A DNA stretch of 64,000 nt from Methanosuratincola petrocarbonis (GCA_030522375.1 CP130488.1:1302001-1366000), one strand, 5' to 3'. Positions 32,683-40,980 are shown, counted from the stretch's first letter. Numbers and translations are program-made. Notes: a model not told the origin generated them from the letters alone.

Positions 32683-34452
32683 TCATTCACCCTTCAGGAT
32701 CTTGTCTATCGCCTTCGTGGCGAAGTTGTCGAAATTCATCTCCGCGAGGTACGGGTTCTCGTACACCTTCGATAGAGCGTGGTAGACGTCGTAGTAGTCG
32801 ACTACATTCATCTCTACCAGCTTCTTCAGGACATAGGTCCTGAGCTCGAGCTCATTGTATATCTTCCGCGTCTCCTTAGGAGAGAGGCCCCTCATCGGTG
32901 CGACCTTGTACTCGAGGAGGTAGCTGTTCCCCACTCCCCTGAATGTGTGCGCGTCAGTGACCGGGTCCCAGGAGAATATCTCTATGAAGTTGTAGGACTT
33001 CTCAACAGGGTCTATACCGATGATCTCGCAGATCCCGGTGACCCTCCTCTCGAACTTCCCAGTCTTCGGGCTCTTAACGCTGCTCTGGAATACGACGACG
33101 TTCAGGTTGTCGACGTACGCAGCAGGGATGTTTATCGGGTCCCCGGTGATCCTCTGGATTAGCTTCTGCATCGACGCGGCGTGGAAGGTCGAGATCACGG
33201 GATGACCTGTCTGGATGGCCTGGAACGCCACGTTGCCCTCCTTCCCCCTGATCTCGCCTACGATAATGTAGTTCGGCCTCTGCCTGAGTGCGGACTTGAG
33301 AAGGTCGAAGAGCTCAATAGACGAAGACTCTGACTCCCCCCGCCTTGTGCACTCGCTCACCCAGTTGGGGTGGGGGATGTAAACCTCAGGGGTGTCCTCG
33401 ATCGTTATAACCTTGGCGTTCGGTCTGATGAATACTGTGATCGCGTTGAGCGTGGTCGTCTTGCCCGAGGCGGTCTCACCGCAGATGAACATAGACATCC
33501 CAGACTCGAGCATCATCCACAAGTAGGCAGCCATTCTTGCATCTAGGGTGCCGAACTTGATCAGCTGGGTGATGCTGAGCGGTATCTTCGAGAACTTCCT
33601 TATGGTGAAGTTGCTCCCCCGCCTGCTCACGTCATTCCCGAAGACCACGTTCAGCCGCGATCCGTCCAAGAGCGAAGCATCCACAATAGGCCTCCTAGGG
33701 CTGACGGGGCGCCCGATCTTCTCGCACATCTTGACTACAAAGGAGTCGAGCTCCTCCGCGGTCTTGAACTCTATCGAGGTAGTCATGGAACCGAAAATCT
33801 TGTGCTCGACGAAGACGGACCCGACACCGTCGCAGGAGATGTCTTCGATGTACTGGTCCTTTATGAGCGGCTCAAGGGGACCCATCCCGATCTTGTCGGT
33901 CAGGATCTCGTACTTAAGCTGCTCGTAGGTCTCCTTCGAGAGGAAAAGCGGCGAGAATGACCTCTTTTTCTCCCCCTTCTGGGGGGCTGGCGAAGGAGCC
34001 CCCTCCAAACGGACGGCCTCCTCGAACAGCTCGGTCAACATAGCCTCGCGCCGCTCTGATATCTTCTTGGCAGTCTCGTCGTCTATCATTGAGGCGAGCA
34101 TCTCTTCGACTTTCCCGATGAGATCCTTCTTCTCTGGGGGTAGCCTTGGCTCGATCGGGCGGTACTTCCCATAGGCGTCCCGCGTCCCCTTGAAGACGTG
34201 GACAAAGATCCTGTCCGAGGCAGGGTAGATTATGTTGAATTTCTTGAGGAGGCGCAAGTCCCTCGAGAGCGTCTTCTTGAACTGGAGCGGTATTCCTGCC
34301 AACTCAGGGTCGTTCTTAGCCTTGTGGGCGTACTCGTGGAGGTGGGGGGCACCCTTGACGTACTCCGAGAACTCAACGCCCAGCTCCGCAGCAAGGTTGC
34401 AGTTGAGACCAGAGTCGGCGCGACCCTGGGGAGGGGTTGCTGCGCTAGCCAT
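32683..34452 (-). CDS. arlI: ArlI (FlaI), archaellum assembly and rotation ATPase
   Basis: 589 residues of the secretion-ATPase superfamily. C-terminal RecA core: Walker A ICGETASGKTTTLNAI, Asp box ITIEDTPE, Walker B VGEIRGKEGN, and His box GHPVISTFHAAS. The middle has YEQLKYEILTDKIGMGPLEP and SPRRPIVDASLLDGSRLNVV. The N-terminal 100 residues (with GAPHLHEYAHK) are the ArlI-specific domain that binds ArlX/ArlH. It powers both filament assembly and rotation. Confidence 0.95.
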   Translation of the reverse strand: MASAATPPQGRADSGLNCNLAAELGVEFSEYVKGAPHLHEYAHKAKNDPELAGIPLQFKKTLSRDLRLLKKFNIIYPASDRIFVHVFKGTRDAYGKYRPIEPRLPPEKKDLIGKVEEMLASMIDDETAKKISERREAMLTELFEEAVRLEGAPSPAPQKGEKKRSFSPLFLSKETYEQLKYEILTDKIGMGPLEPLIKDQYIEDISCDGVGSVFVEHKIFGSMTTSIEFKTAEELDSFVVKMCEKIGRPVSPRRPIVDASLLDGSRLNVVFGNDVSRRGSNFTIRKFSKIPLSITQLIKFGTLDARMAAYLWMMLESGMSMFICGETASGKTTTLNAITVFIRPNAKVITIEDTPEVYIPHPNWVSECTRRGESESSSIELFDLLKSALRQRPNYIIVGEIRGKEGNVAFQAIQTGHPVISTFHAASMQKLIQRITGDPINIPAAYVDNLNVVVFQSSVKSPKTGKFERRVTGICEIIGIDPVEKSYNFIEIFSWDPVTDAHTFRGVGNSYLLEYKVAPMRGLSPKETRKIYNELELRTYVLKKLVEMNVVDYYDVYHALSKVYENPYLAEMNFDNFATKAIDKILKGE

Positions 34453-34550
34453 TGCTGCTGACCCCCTCTTTAACTTTCATATCCCTCCCCCCCACCATCC
34501 AGAATCCCCCGATTCGATTAGCCCCCGTGATCTGATCGAACACCCCGCGA

Positions 34551-35273
34551 TCACGCCTTGACCTGGGTGAACGGCAGCACCCTGATCCCTATCCCCGGCT
34601 CGACCTTGAACGTGCAAAGGTTGTTCGTAGCCTTGGCGGCGCCCCTCAGCTTGAGTATCTCGAGGGTCCTTGCAGTCTCGTTGCTGGGCAGGGTCTTCAC
34701 CTTGAAGACCATGTGACCGTCGCATATCGACCTTATTCTTATCAGCAGGTTATTGTCGAAGGCGAACGGGTGCAGCGTAACGAAGACGCATCTGCCCCGC
34801 TGGTCGACGTAGTTCCTGAGCTCCGACAGGAAGTTGAGCAGGTCCTTCTCCGACGAGTGCGTGGCAATGTAAGTGAGAGAGTCGAATATCACAAGGTTCG
34901 CGTCGCCCTTCTTCTTGATGAAGTTGAGTATTACCGAGAGGTAGTTGGAAGCTATTGACTCGTCCCAGTTGATCCCCTTCGCGTGGAACGCGGTGATCTT
35001 GAACTTGCCTAGTATGAAGTGAGGCTTGGCCGAGAAGGAGAGGCTCTCCATCTGCGATACCAGCGACTGCACGGTCATCTCAGTGGTGACGTACCGGACG
35101 GTCAGCCCAGAGCTGAGGGCGCCCCATGCTACGTCCTGGGCGAAGACGCTCTTCCCTGTGTCGTTCTCGCCCTCGAGGAGGTTCATTGACGGCATCGGTA
35201 TGCCGCCTATGAGGCGGTCAAGCTCGCCTGTACCCATCCTTATCATTGCCTGCTGTTCTGAAGGCGCCCCCAT
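34551..35273 (-). CDS. arlH: ArlH (FlaH), RecA-like motor regulator
   Basis: About 240 residues from the ATG at 35273, which has a GGGGGTGA ribosome site; an upstream frame extension is unlike ArlH. A KaiC-like core: Walker A LEGENDTGKSVFAQDVAW and Walker B NLVIFDSLTYIATHS. Known ArlH binds but poorly hydrolyses ATP and forms a ring with ArlI and the CDE/X scaffold. Its C-terminal strand VEPGIGIRVLPFTQV is normal. Between arlF and arlI in the usual order. Confidence 0.94.
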   Translation of the reverse strand: MGAPSEQQAMIRMGTGELDRLIGGIPMPSMNLLEGENDTGKSVFAQDVAWGALSSGLTVRYVTTEMTVQSLVSQMESLSFSAKPHFILGKFKITAFHAKGINWDESIASNYLSVILNFIKKKGDANLVIFDSLTYIATHSSEKDLLNFLSELRNYVDQRGRCVFVTLHPFAFDNNLLIRIRSICDGHMVFKVKTLPSNETARTLEILKLRGAAKATNNLCTFKVEPGIGIRVLPFTQVKA

Positions 35274-35392
35274 TTCATTCACCCCCAATGCCTCTTTTAT
35301 CCACGCCAAGCAAGTCCGACCGCGCCGCTGCACAACCAAGGTTCCGCAGCCCTGCTGGAAGGTACAATCCGCAGATGCCAATGCTCAAAGGA

Positions 35393-35905
35393 TCATCCCC
35401 CGAATGTCATCGAAAAAACTCCGCCTCCAGCTGTCGCGAACTTGAAGAGCCAGGGGGATCCCGCGTCGACTGGCATGGAAGGTGAGACCGACATCTCTAT
35501 GGTCTCGCCAGGATCCCACATCCCGCTGGATCCACGGATTGGGCTGACCAGCTCGGGCTGCCCCCCGACCGTTACCGCCAGGATCCTCCATCCTTCTCCG
35601 TAACCAACCCGCTCGAAGACCCGATCCCCTCCGCTCGAGTAAACTATGAACGCATCCGACCGGGCGAGGTCCCTGAGGCTCATTGGGTCGGATCCTGCGA
35701 GGAGGGTCATATTGACGAGAAGCTCGGTGCCCCCGGAGGCGATCCTCCCCCCGTCTATTGAGATTGAGACCCGATCCGGTGTCGGGGCCTCGAGCTTCTG
35801 GTATAGACCCATGTAGGAGACGGTCATCGAAGCCATCGAGGACATGGCGACCACGAAGACCACCCCGACCATTGCGGCTGCAAAAGCCCCGCCGAACCCG
35901 CTCAA
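35393..35905 (-). CDS. arlF: ArlF (FlaF), pseudoperiplasmic stator protein
   Basis: 170 residues. One N-terminal membrane segment (FAAAMVGVVFVVAMSSMASM) leads to an outside beta domain with VSISIDGGRIASGGTELLVN, MWDPGETIEMSV and a C-terminal FATAGGGVFSMTFGG. ArlF binds the S-layer as the stator. The TTG start follows a GGAGGCATCC ribosome site. The order G then F, as in crenarchaea, supports the assignment; arlF and arlG are told apart mainly by their N-termini and this order. Confidence 0.85.
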   Translation of the reverse strand: MSGFGGAFAAAMVGVVFVVAMSSMASMTVSYMGLYQKLEAPTPDRVSISIDGGRIASGGTELLVNMTLLAGSDPMSLRDLARSDAFIVYSSGGDRVFERVGYGEGWRILAVTVGGQPELVSPIRGSSGMWDPGETIEMSVSPSMPVDAGSPWLFKFATAGGGVFSMTFGG

Positions 35906-35920
35906 GCCAGGATGCCTCCT

Positions 35921-36400
35921 CTAAAGCGAGAGCTGGTAAGTGTCGGATATGCCATTATGCGTTACCACCTTGACAAGATAATCTCCTGCAGAGATGCCGT
36001 AGTCGAGCCAGATCGATATCTGGAGCGTTTCACCTGGGTCTAGGTTGCCGTCGCTATCGTAGTCGCTGGCGATCGAGAAGGACCATCCGGAGAAGGTTCC
36101 GTTGTACGGGATGTACTTGGGGGCGCCTGCTGGCCCAGCGAAGACGTCAAACTGCCTGATCTGCCCCTCGCTGAAGTAGCTCCTGCCCGTGTTCTTAACC
36201 CAAGCCGTGATCCCCCTCTCCGAGGAGTTTATCGCGAAGACCACCCTCACGGCGGTCGACGCGGAGTCGCTAGCCATCGCGAAATAGGAGCTCTGCGCCT
36301 GGTTCAGCTGGTAGGAGCTCTGCACGAATACCGCGGCTACAGTAGAAGCCGCTATCACGACAGCTATCGTGAGTATGCCTTCGGTCAGGACCGAGCTCAA
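35921..36400 (-). CDS. arlG: ArlG (FlaG), stator filament protein
   Basis: 159 residues. The N-terminus SSVLTEGILTIAVVIAASTVAAVFVQ is the archaellin-like hydrophobic helix of ArlG. The outside domain has VKNTGRSYFSEGQI and DSDGNLDPGETLQISIW, a calcium-loop-like acidic turn. ArlG forms a short filament capped by ArlF that ties the motor to the S-layer. The TTG start follows GGGTGGTAATGG. Confidence 0.86.
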   Translation of the reverse strand: MSSVLTEGILTIAVVIAASTVAAVFVQSSYQLNQAQSSYFAMASDSASTAVRVVFAINSSERGITAWVKNTGRSYFSEGQIRQFDVFAGPAGAPKYIPYNGTFSGWSFSIASDYDSDGNLDPGETLQISIWLDYGISAGDYLVKVVTHNGISDTYQLSL

Positions 36401-36441
36401 ACCATTACCACCCTATAACGACTGTATTTGCAAATTTTCTA

Positions 36442-37482
36442 TCAGTCTTTTATGCCCCCCCTTCCCTTTGCAGTCACGCCATTGCCTAGGAGATTTGTCA
36501 GAACCATAAAGTCCAGGTCGCTGCCGCCGTTGCCTAGCCTCTCGAACATATAAGTTACCAGGAGGTGCTCCTCAACGGTGCACTCTCTCTCGTATGGAAC
36601 GTCCACCGGATCGCTCGCGCACATTATGCTGATTGCTCTCATTAGTGATGATCTGGCGTCTTCGTTGATCCTGCCGAGCCTGTAGTTGTCGTCCACGACC
36701 CGTTCCGCACCCCTTCTGCCGAAGATCCTCACCAGCGCGGCTGCGCATGCCGTAGTGCCGACGATCGAGATTGGGCGCTTCTGCGGCTCCCTCTGATGGG
36801 GCTTTGCAGGCGGGGGGGCTACGGTTTCCGCCTGTGGGTCTTCTGGCGCACGTGTTGCGAACTGCCCTTGCGCGGCGAGCTCAGCGAGGATCTCCTGCTT
36901 CAGCGCAGCCTTCAGGGACTCGAAGGTCTGCCTGTCCTTCGCGAACTTCGACCCCATCTCTCCCTTAAGCGACTCGAAAAGCTCACCCTTCATCCTGTCG
37001 ACAAGGCTGTCGAGGGCGCCGGACTCCAGAGCCTCGCCCAGCTTGCTGTCCAGCGCCTTCCTCAGCTCCTCAACGTCTATGGGGACCTTCAGTATCCCCT
37101 TCTCTTTCATCTCCCTGACCTTGCCCTCGATTATGGACCCGGCCTCCTTCTCCATAAACTCGGCTATCAGGTTGTTGACGGTTTCCTTGAGCTTGCCCTC
37201 AACAACGGTGCGGACGAGTGCCTCGAGGCGCTTCTCCATAAACTCCTTGAGCTTGTTCTCTGTGATGTTCTCTGCCATGGTAAGCATGACTTCGTCTATC
37301 CCGAGACCCTTCAGGTAGTTCATCGGGTTCTCGAGCTCGGTCAGCACCACCCTGACATCGTTCAGAACCGCACGGGTCTCTTTAGAAATTTCTGCCACAG
37401 CGCCCTCCAGCTTGTTCGTCTTCTCCTCAAGCTGGATGACTTTCATCCCTATGTCTTCGCCCTCTTCCTTCAGCAGCGACAA
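36442..37482 (-). CDS. ArlC/D/E-like coiled-coil scaffold protein
   Basis: 346 residues and no membrane segment. Residues 5-200 are coiled coil and charged helix (EEKTNKLEGAVAEISKETR and repeated KLKE/EMKEKG). A proline-rich stretch (VAPPPAKPHQREPQKRPI) leads to a C-terminal domain, with CAAALVRIFGRRGAERVVDD then YRLGRINEDARSSLM, that fits the ArlD/E domain pattern (a Trp/Leu helix, a Gly, then a Y..xGxI turn). This family receives the chemotaxis signal in euryarchaea. It takes the place of ArlX in the crenarchaeal gene order. Its own promoter carries the island heptamer. Confidence 0.78.
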   Translation of the reverse strand: MSLLKEEGEDIGMKVIQLEEKTNKLEGAVAEISKETRAVLNDVRVVLTELENPMNYLKGLGIDEVMLTMAENITENKLKEFMEKRLEALVRTVVEGKLKETVNNLIAEFMEKEAGSIIEGKVREMKEKGILKVPIDVEELRKALDSKLGEALESGALDSLVDRMKGELFESLKGEMGSKFAKDRQTFESLKAALKQEILAELAAQGQFATRAPEDPQAETVAPPPAKPHQREPQKRPISIVGTTACAAALVRIFGRRGAERVVDDNYRLGRINEDARSSLMRAISIMCASDPVDVPYERECTVEEHLLVTYMFERLGNGGSDLDFMVLTNLLGNGVTAKGRGGIKD

Positions 37483-37546
37483 TCAAAGACCCCCGGGGAA
37501 GTATACCTCACTGGACTGATCGACAATTCATTAGACCAAGGGTGTC

Positions 37547-37572
37547 TTTAAACAGAATCGCTTTAGGCGACC
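37547..37572 (-). promoter_or_regulatory. GGTCGCC site plus TATA box before the arlCDE-GFHIJ operon
   Basis: On the minus strand GGTCGCC occupies 37572-37566, followed by 13 bases and TTTAAA (37552-37547). The start codon of the coiled-coil gene is 65 bases after the TATA box. This gives the motor genes a promoter separate from archaellin, with the same geometry as the che promoters. Confidence 0.62.
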
Positions 37573-37654
37573 AGCAAACGCTCTGGGGGGTGAAAGTCGG
37601 CGCTTGGCAATAAAATTCTGGTTAAAAGAAAGGGGGAATTGCGGGGATAGGAAA

Positions 37655-37707
37655 GAAGCCAAAAAAGGGAAAAAGGGATTTTAGGGATCCTCTCAGGACC
37701 CTGAGAG
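37655..37707 (-). terminator. archaellin terminator (hairpin spanning the stop codon, then T-tracts)
   Basis: CTCTCAGG (37690-37697) and CCTGAGAG (37700-37707) form an eight-base inverted repeat across the arlB stop. On the transcribed strand it is followed by TTTTTCCCTTTTTT. It would separate the abundant archaellin message from the motor operon, which has its own promoter 85 bases further on. Confidence 0.65.
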
Positions 37708-38358
37708 CATCATCACCGGGAGAATGCTCGCAGGCATCGTTCCGGTGATTGTCAGCTTCGAGCCCTGCCCCGGTATGATCTCGGTTGTGAAGTGGTCGTA
37801 TACATTGAGAATTGCATCGTTACTAATGTTCGCGAGGTGGAGGTAAACCGCGAAGACCTCGCCCTGTTCCAGCAGCATGTCGCCGTCACCTTGGATCTCA
37901 ATTACTACGCATTTATCAGTGACCTCATTTAGAAGCGTAGCAAGGTCTCCATTGTATGGACTGGCCAAAAAGCCAGTCTTGTTTATGAACAGAGCTGTGG
38001 CATTACCCTCGTAGACGTCAGGGAGAGCGACTTGTGCGTTCTTGTATGAGATGGCAACCTTGCTTGGGGTGAAGTCAACGTTGGCAGTGCCCGATGGTTG
38101 CACTAACACTGCTACGCCCTTGCATTTGGCACTTGAGCCCTCTTCGTCGCTGTAAGCATAGACGGTCGTGATCTTCAGCGAGGACTGGGCTTGGCCCACC
38201 CCCGAAACTATGGCGTCCTGCGCCTTTGCGGTTGTCAGAAGACCCATGTTGAGGACCGCGAAAGCGAAGACCGAGGCTGCGATGACGAAGGCAATGACGA
38301 TGATTGCGGTCTCGATGCCTGTCAAACCCTTCCGGTTCATTCTCATTCTCCTTGCCAT
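37693..38358 (-). CDS. arlB: ArlB archaellin, filament subunit
   Basis: 221 residues from the ATG at 38358, which has AAGGTG seven bases upstream; a GTG at 38367 is the alternative. The class III signal peptide is RMRMNRKGLTG, cut before IETAIIVIAFVIAASVFAFA, the assembly helix of archaellins. The outer domain contains VQPSGTANVDFTPSKVAIS and a C-terminal block with FTTEIIPGQGSKLTITG typical of archaellins. Only one archaellin gene is present here. A TATA box (TTATATATTT, 38400-38391) lies about 33 bases before the start. Confidence 0.92.
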   Translation of the reverse strand: MARRMRMNRKGLTGIETAIIVIAFVIAASVFAFAVLNMGLLTTAKAQDAIVSGVGQAQSSLKITTVYAYSDEEGSSAKCKGVAVLVQPSGTANVDFTPSKVAISYKNAQVALPDVYEGNATALFINKTGFLASPYNGDLATLLNEVTDKCVVIEIQGDGDMLLEQGEVFAVYLHLANISNDAILNVYDHFTTEIIPGQGSKLTITGTMPASILPVMMLSGS

Positions 38359-38390
38359 TTTTTGCACCTTGGCAGTGCATCATTCATTGA

Positions 38391-38463
38391 AAATATATAA
38401 CCGCAATATCAGAAGGCGATTGTCATCGCCGTCAAGACCGTATCGCAAAGTTCCTCGGCGACC
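38391..38463 (-). promoter_or_regulatory. archaellin promoter with distal GGTCGCC site
   Basis: On the minus strand GGTCGCC is at 38463-38457, and the TATA box TTATATATTT at 38400-38391, a gap of about 57 bases. That is roughly four helical turns more than the 13-base spacing at the other island promoters, so the same face of the helix could be presented. The longer distance may reflect a different mode of control for the abundant subunit. Confidence 0.5.
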
Positions 38464-38540
38464 GATCAACGCCAATACAGCATGATTTTTAACATTAGCT
38501 GATCGATCAACCTGACAAGAAACATCAATTTGCTCAAGCA

Positions 38541-38723
38541 TTACTGAAGGATTTGAGGTCTTCCAGATGAGACCATCTTGTTCATGTAGGAAATGTTGAG
38601 GCGCTTATTCTTAATTAATTCGGCGATATGGAACCTCTTTGAGAGGAATTCGTTCAAGAACGACACATTAAGCGTGTGTAGTTCAGAACTACTTGGATCA
38701 GATCCATCAGCTTCTCCTATCAT
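38541..38723 (-). CDS. doubtful small frame or gene remnant
   Basis: A 60-residue frame with a protein-like second half (VSFLNEFLSKRFHIAELIKN, RLNISYMNKMVSSG) and a GGAG near the start. The reading continues upstream past one in-frame TAG with sensible residues (LTATGEAALMIGEA), so it may be the end of a decayed gene. No family was recognised. It lies in a 628-base gap between archaellin and Trm112 that otherwise shows only the archaellin promoter. Confidence 0.25.
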   Translation of the reverse strand: MIGEADGSDPSSSELHTLNVSFLNEFLSKRFHIAELIKNKRLNISYMNKMVSSGRPQILQ

Positions 38724-38986
38724 TAGGGCAGCTTCGCCTGTTGCGGTAAGCTATATGAAGATAGGTTCCACTGAATTCACAATCAGAACCTACTTCGTGT
38801 AGCCAAGAAACAGGTTCGTTTTCTTTCAATTTAATCAATCAGATATTGAAAAGAGATTGGAAATAAAAAAGCGCTTGGAACCTCAACTGGACCGACAGAG
38901 AAAATGGACGGGATGTGTAAAAGCTGCCTAGCGAACCTTGGATAATCTTATTAATGTTACAGGGCGAATCTAATCGGGGATTATGA

Positions 38987-39265
38987 ATGAAGAGGAGGCT
39001 TTTGGACATACTTGCATGCCCGATCTGCAAGCACCACCCCCTCGATCTACACATCATCAGGGAATCGGATGAGGTGAACGAAGGGATCTTGTCATGCGAA
39101 AGCTGCAAGAGATGGTACCCAATAATCGACGACATACCGCACATGCTCCCTGATGATATGAGAAAGCCCGAGGAGGACTTGGAGTTTCTGGAGAAATGGA
39201 AAGAAAAAATCCCGGCGGAAATTGCAGAAAGTGGTAAACCATTTAACTTGACCTTAAAAAAATAG
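38987..39265 (+). CDS. Trm112-like zinc-binding methyltransferase activator
   Basis: 92 residues. N-terminal MKRRLLDILACPICKHHPLDL gives the first CxxC; a later SCESCKRWYPIIDDIPHMLP gives the second and the conserved YPI-x-DDIPxML end, the Trm112 signature. A longer helical tail (DMRKPEEDLEFLEKWKEKI) is retained. It binds and stabilises SAM-dependent methyltransferases for tRNA, rRNA and release factors. The gene is monocistronic. Confidence 0.85.
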   Translation: MKRRLLDILACPICKHHPLDLHIIRESDEVNEGILSCESCKRWYPIIDDIPHMLPDDMRKPEEDLEFLEKWKEKIPAEIAESGKPFNLTLKK

Positions 39266-39290
39266 CCAAGAAATAAGAAAGTATGAACGA

Positions 39291-39434
39291 TTACTTCCTC
39301 TTGTCACACTTCTGGCACTGAAGCTCTCCGTTTGGCAGCATCGTGCCTTCCTCGCCGAACGGCGGGCGGTGGCAGATATAGTAAACGCTACCAGAAGGGG
39401 TCTTGTACACTTCAAACAGCGAACATTGCGGCAT
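39291..39434 (-). CDS. 47-residue Cys-rich small protein
   Basis: Starts MPQCSLFEVYKTPSGSVYY, continues ICHRPPFGEE and ends with a CQKCDKRK knuckle. Four Cys/His ligands (CS, ICH and CQKC) could bind one zinc. A strong GGAGGTG ribosome site lies eight bases before the ATG on the minus strand. It is short but the composition and ribosome site are convincing. It is convergent with Trm112 and divergent from the nitrilase gene. No family or function recognised. Confidence 0.6.
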   Translation of the reverse strand: MPQCSLFEVYKTPSGSVYYICHRPPFGEEGTMLPNGELQCQKCDKRK

Positions 39435-39560
39435 TACTTACACCTCCAGTTTAGAGCAAGGCACTAAAACATTTCCGATATATAAAAATTTCTTACCCTT
39501 TGCGGGGGATAATGCTCAAGAGTGTGCGTTGCACTAGCCATAAAACAGGGGTCTAGTCCA

Positions 39561-40346
39561 TTGAGGGTTGCGGTGCTCCAGATGGCGAGCGGCGAGGACA
39601 AGAAGTCGAATCTTGAGAAGGCGGTCCGCATGGTAAGGGAGGCTGCGGGGATGGGTGCAGAGCTCGCGGTACTCCCCGAGCTATTCAACTTCCTTCCTCA
39701 GAGGATTGAAAGGGCAAGGTGCCTTCCAAATGCGGAGGGGGAGGACGGGCAGACGCTCAGGACGCTTAAGAGACTCTCGGAGGAGGAAGGGGTCGCGATA
39801 GTTGCAGGCAGCATAATCGAGAGAGAAGGTGAGAGGCTGTACAACACTGCCTTTGTTGTGACAGAAAAGGGGGTGTTGGGCAAGTACAGGAAGAGCCACC
39901 TCTTCAACTATGGCAAGATAAACGAGGGGGAGGTCTTTACATCAGGGGATTCCCCAGCGGTCCTTGATCTTTTTGGGACAAAGATCGGGATCACCATATG
40001 CTACGACCTGAGGTTCCCAGAGCTCTTCAGGGCTGAGGCGCTGCGCGGCGCGGAGGTCATAGTCAACGTAGCGGCATTCCTCGAAGAGACGGGCAGGGCG
40101 CACTGGATGGCGCTCTTAAAGGCGAGAGCGATCGAGAACTTGGCATATATCATCGCCGCGAACCAAGCCAGTTCTGAGGAGAACAGGTTCAGGTACTACG
40201 GCCACAGCTGCATAATAGACCCTTGGGGGAAAGTAGTGAGGAGGGCAAGTTCCGGCGAGGGGATAATCATCGGGAGCGTAAAACTCGAAAGGGTCAGGAT
40301 CTCAAGAGAAAAGATCCCGGTTTTCAAGGACTACAAGGAGTATTGA
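39561..40346 (+). CDS. nitrilase-superfamily carbon-nitrogen hydrolase
   Basis: 261 residues. The catalytic triad is present: Glu in LAVLPELFNFLP, Lys in KYRKSHLFNYG, Cys in GITICYDLRFPELFR. The overall form is like Nit1/Nit2 or omega-amidase (ARAIENLAYIIAANQ and HSCIIDPWGKVV). Likely an amidase on a small dicarboxylic amide or a deaminated metabolite; exact substrate unknown. The TTG at 39561 yields the family's usual MRVAVLQMASG start; the frame stays open to a GTG at 39522. The TATA is ATATATAAAA (39478-39487). Confidence 0.82.
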   Translation: MRVAVLQMASGEDKKSNLEKAVRMVREAAGMGAELAVLPELFNFLPQRIERARCLPNAEGEDGQTLRTLKRLSEEEGVAIVAGSIIEREGERLYNTAFVVTEKGVLGKYRKSHLFNYGKINEGEVFTSGDSPAVLDLFGTKIGITICYDLRFPELFRAEALRGAEVIVNVAAFLEETGRAHWMALLKARAIENLAYIIAANQASSEENRFRYYGHSCIIDPWGKVVRRASSGEGIIIGSVKLERVRISREKIPVFKDYKEY

Positions 40347-40707
40347 AGCCTTTTGATCGCGGATCCGCCAATTTCAGGTGCGGGGGCAGGGTCTTTTGGA
40401 GGAAGAAAAGATGGCTGGACTTGGCGTGTGGATAATAAGGGCAAGAGAAAAGTCGCCTATAATCGGCACAAGTTGCCCCCCATTCTCTTCATTGCGTTTT
40501 TTGGATAAAATCCGTAGAATGCTATCAAATGCACAGCAACAGTTAATGAAAAAGTTCTGGCTAAATAATCTTAAAGATTAAAAATTGTTTAACTAATGCT
40601 AAATAAAAGCTTTTATAACATATTGCCGTACGACAGAAAGTTATTTATAAAACATCTGTTTTTTTGTAAAACAAAAATACACTATATATGTAAAAGAGGG
40701 ATTTTCT
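40347..40707. other. intergenic region before the papain-like peptidase
   Basis: About 360 bases. The first half is GC-neutral and codes for nothing I can support. The second half (40560-40700) is strongly AT-rich with TATA-like AGTTATTTATAAAAC, presumably the peptidase promoter. Confidence 0.35.
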
Positions 40708-40980
40708 GTGAGAAAATACAAAATGCTTGCGATATAAATTCTATTTACCATCTTTGTTTTCAGTGCATTCCCTGGCATCAAGGGCGGGAACGCCCTACTG
40801 CCCTACAAAAATTACAGCGAAGTCTTAGCCACGGGTCTCAAGGAGCCCACAACTGTGCAGGAGGTTTGGATGAAGGAGAACTTCCCAGTGATCGAAAAGA
40901 TACACCTTAACTCCCTGGCTCTCGAGCGCATCAACGCAGAGCGCGAGGCTTGAGCAGGCTGTCGGTCGGATCTGGGGGTT
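40708..40980 (+). pseudogene. disrupted signal peptide and pro-region of the papain-like peptidase
   Basis: From a GTG at 40708, in the same frame as the peptidase, the translation is a signal peptide (VRKYKMLAI, then TAA at 40735, then ILFTIFVFSAFPGIKGGNA). A pro-region follows (NYSEVLATGLKEPTTVQEV and IHLNSLALERINAEREA) and then TGA at 40951. Between 40951 and 40980 the neighbouring frame reads LSRLSVGSGG, much more protein-like, so a base deletion and a compensating insertion flank it. Either the gene is inactive or the sequence has errors here. Confidence 0.55.

Noticed and set aside
38593..38802. A 69-residue plus-strand frame between archaellin and Trm112
   Set aside because: It is antisense to the more protein-like minus-strand frame, with no ribosome site or family resemblance.
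40596..40910. A 104-residue plus-strand frame before the protease
   Set aside because: It is out of frame with the signal peptide and pro-region at 40708, and its C-terminal part is a frame-shifted reading of that region.
40735..40953. TAA and TGA in the peptidase leader as recoded codons (for example selenocysteine)
   Set aside because: Both TAA and TGA occur, no SECIS-like element was seen and an alternate frame restores sense near the TGA, so decay or error is simpler.
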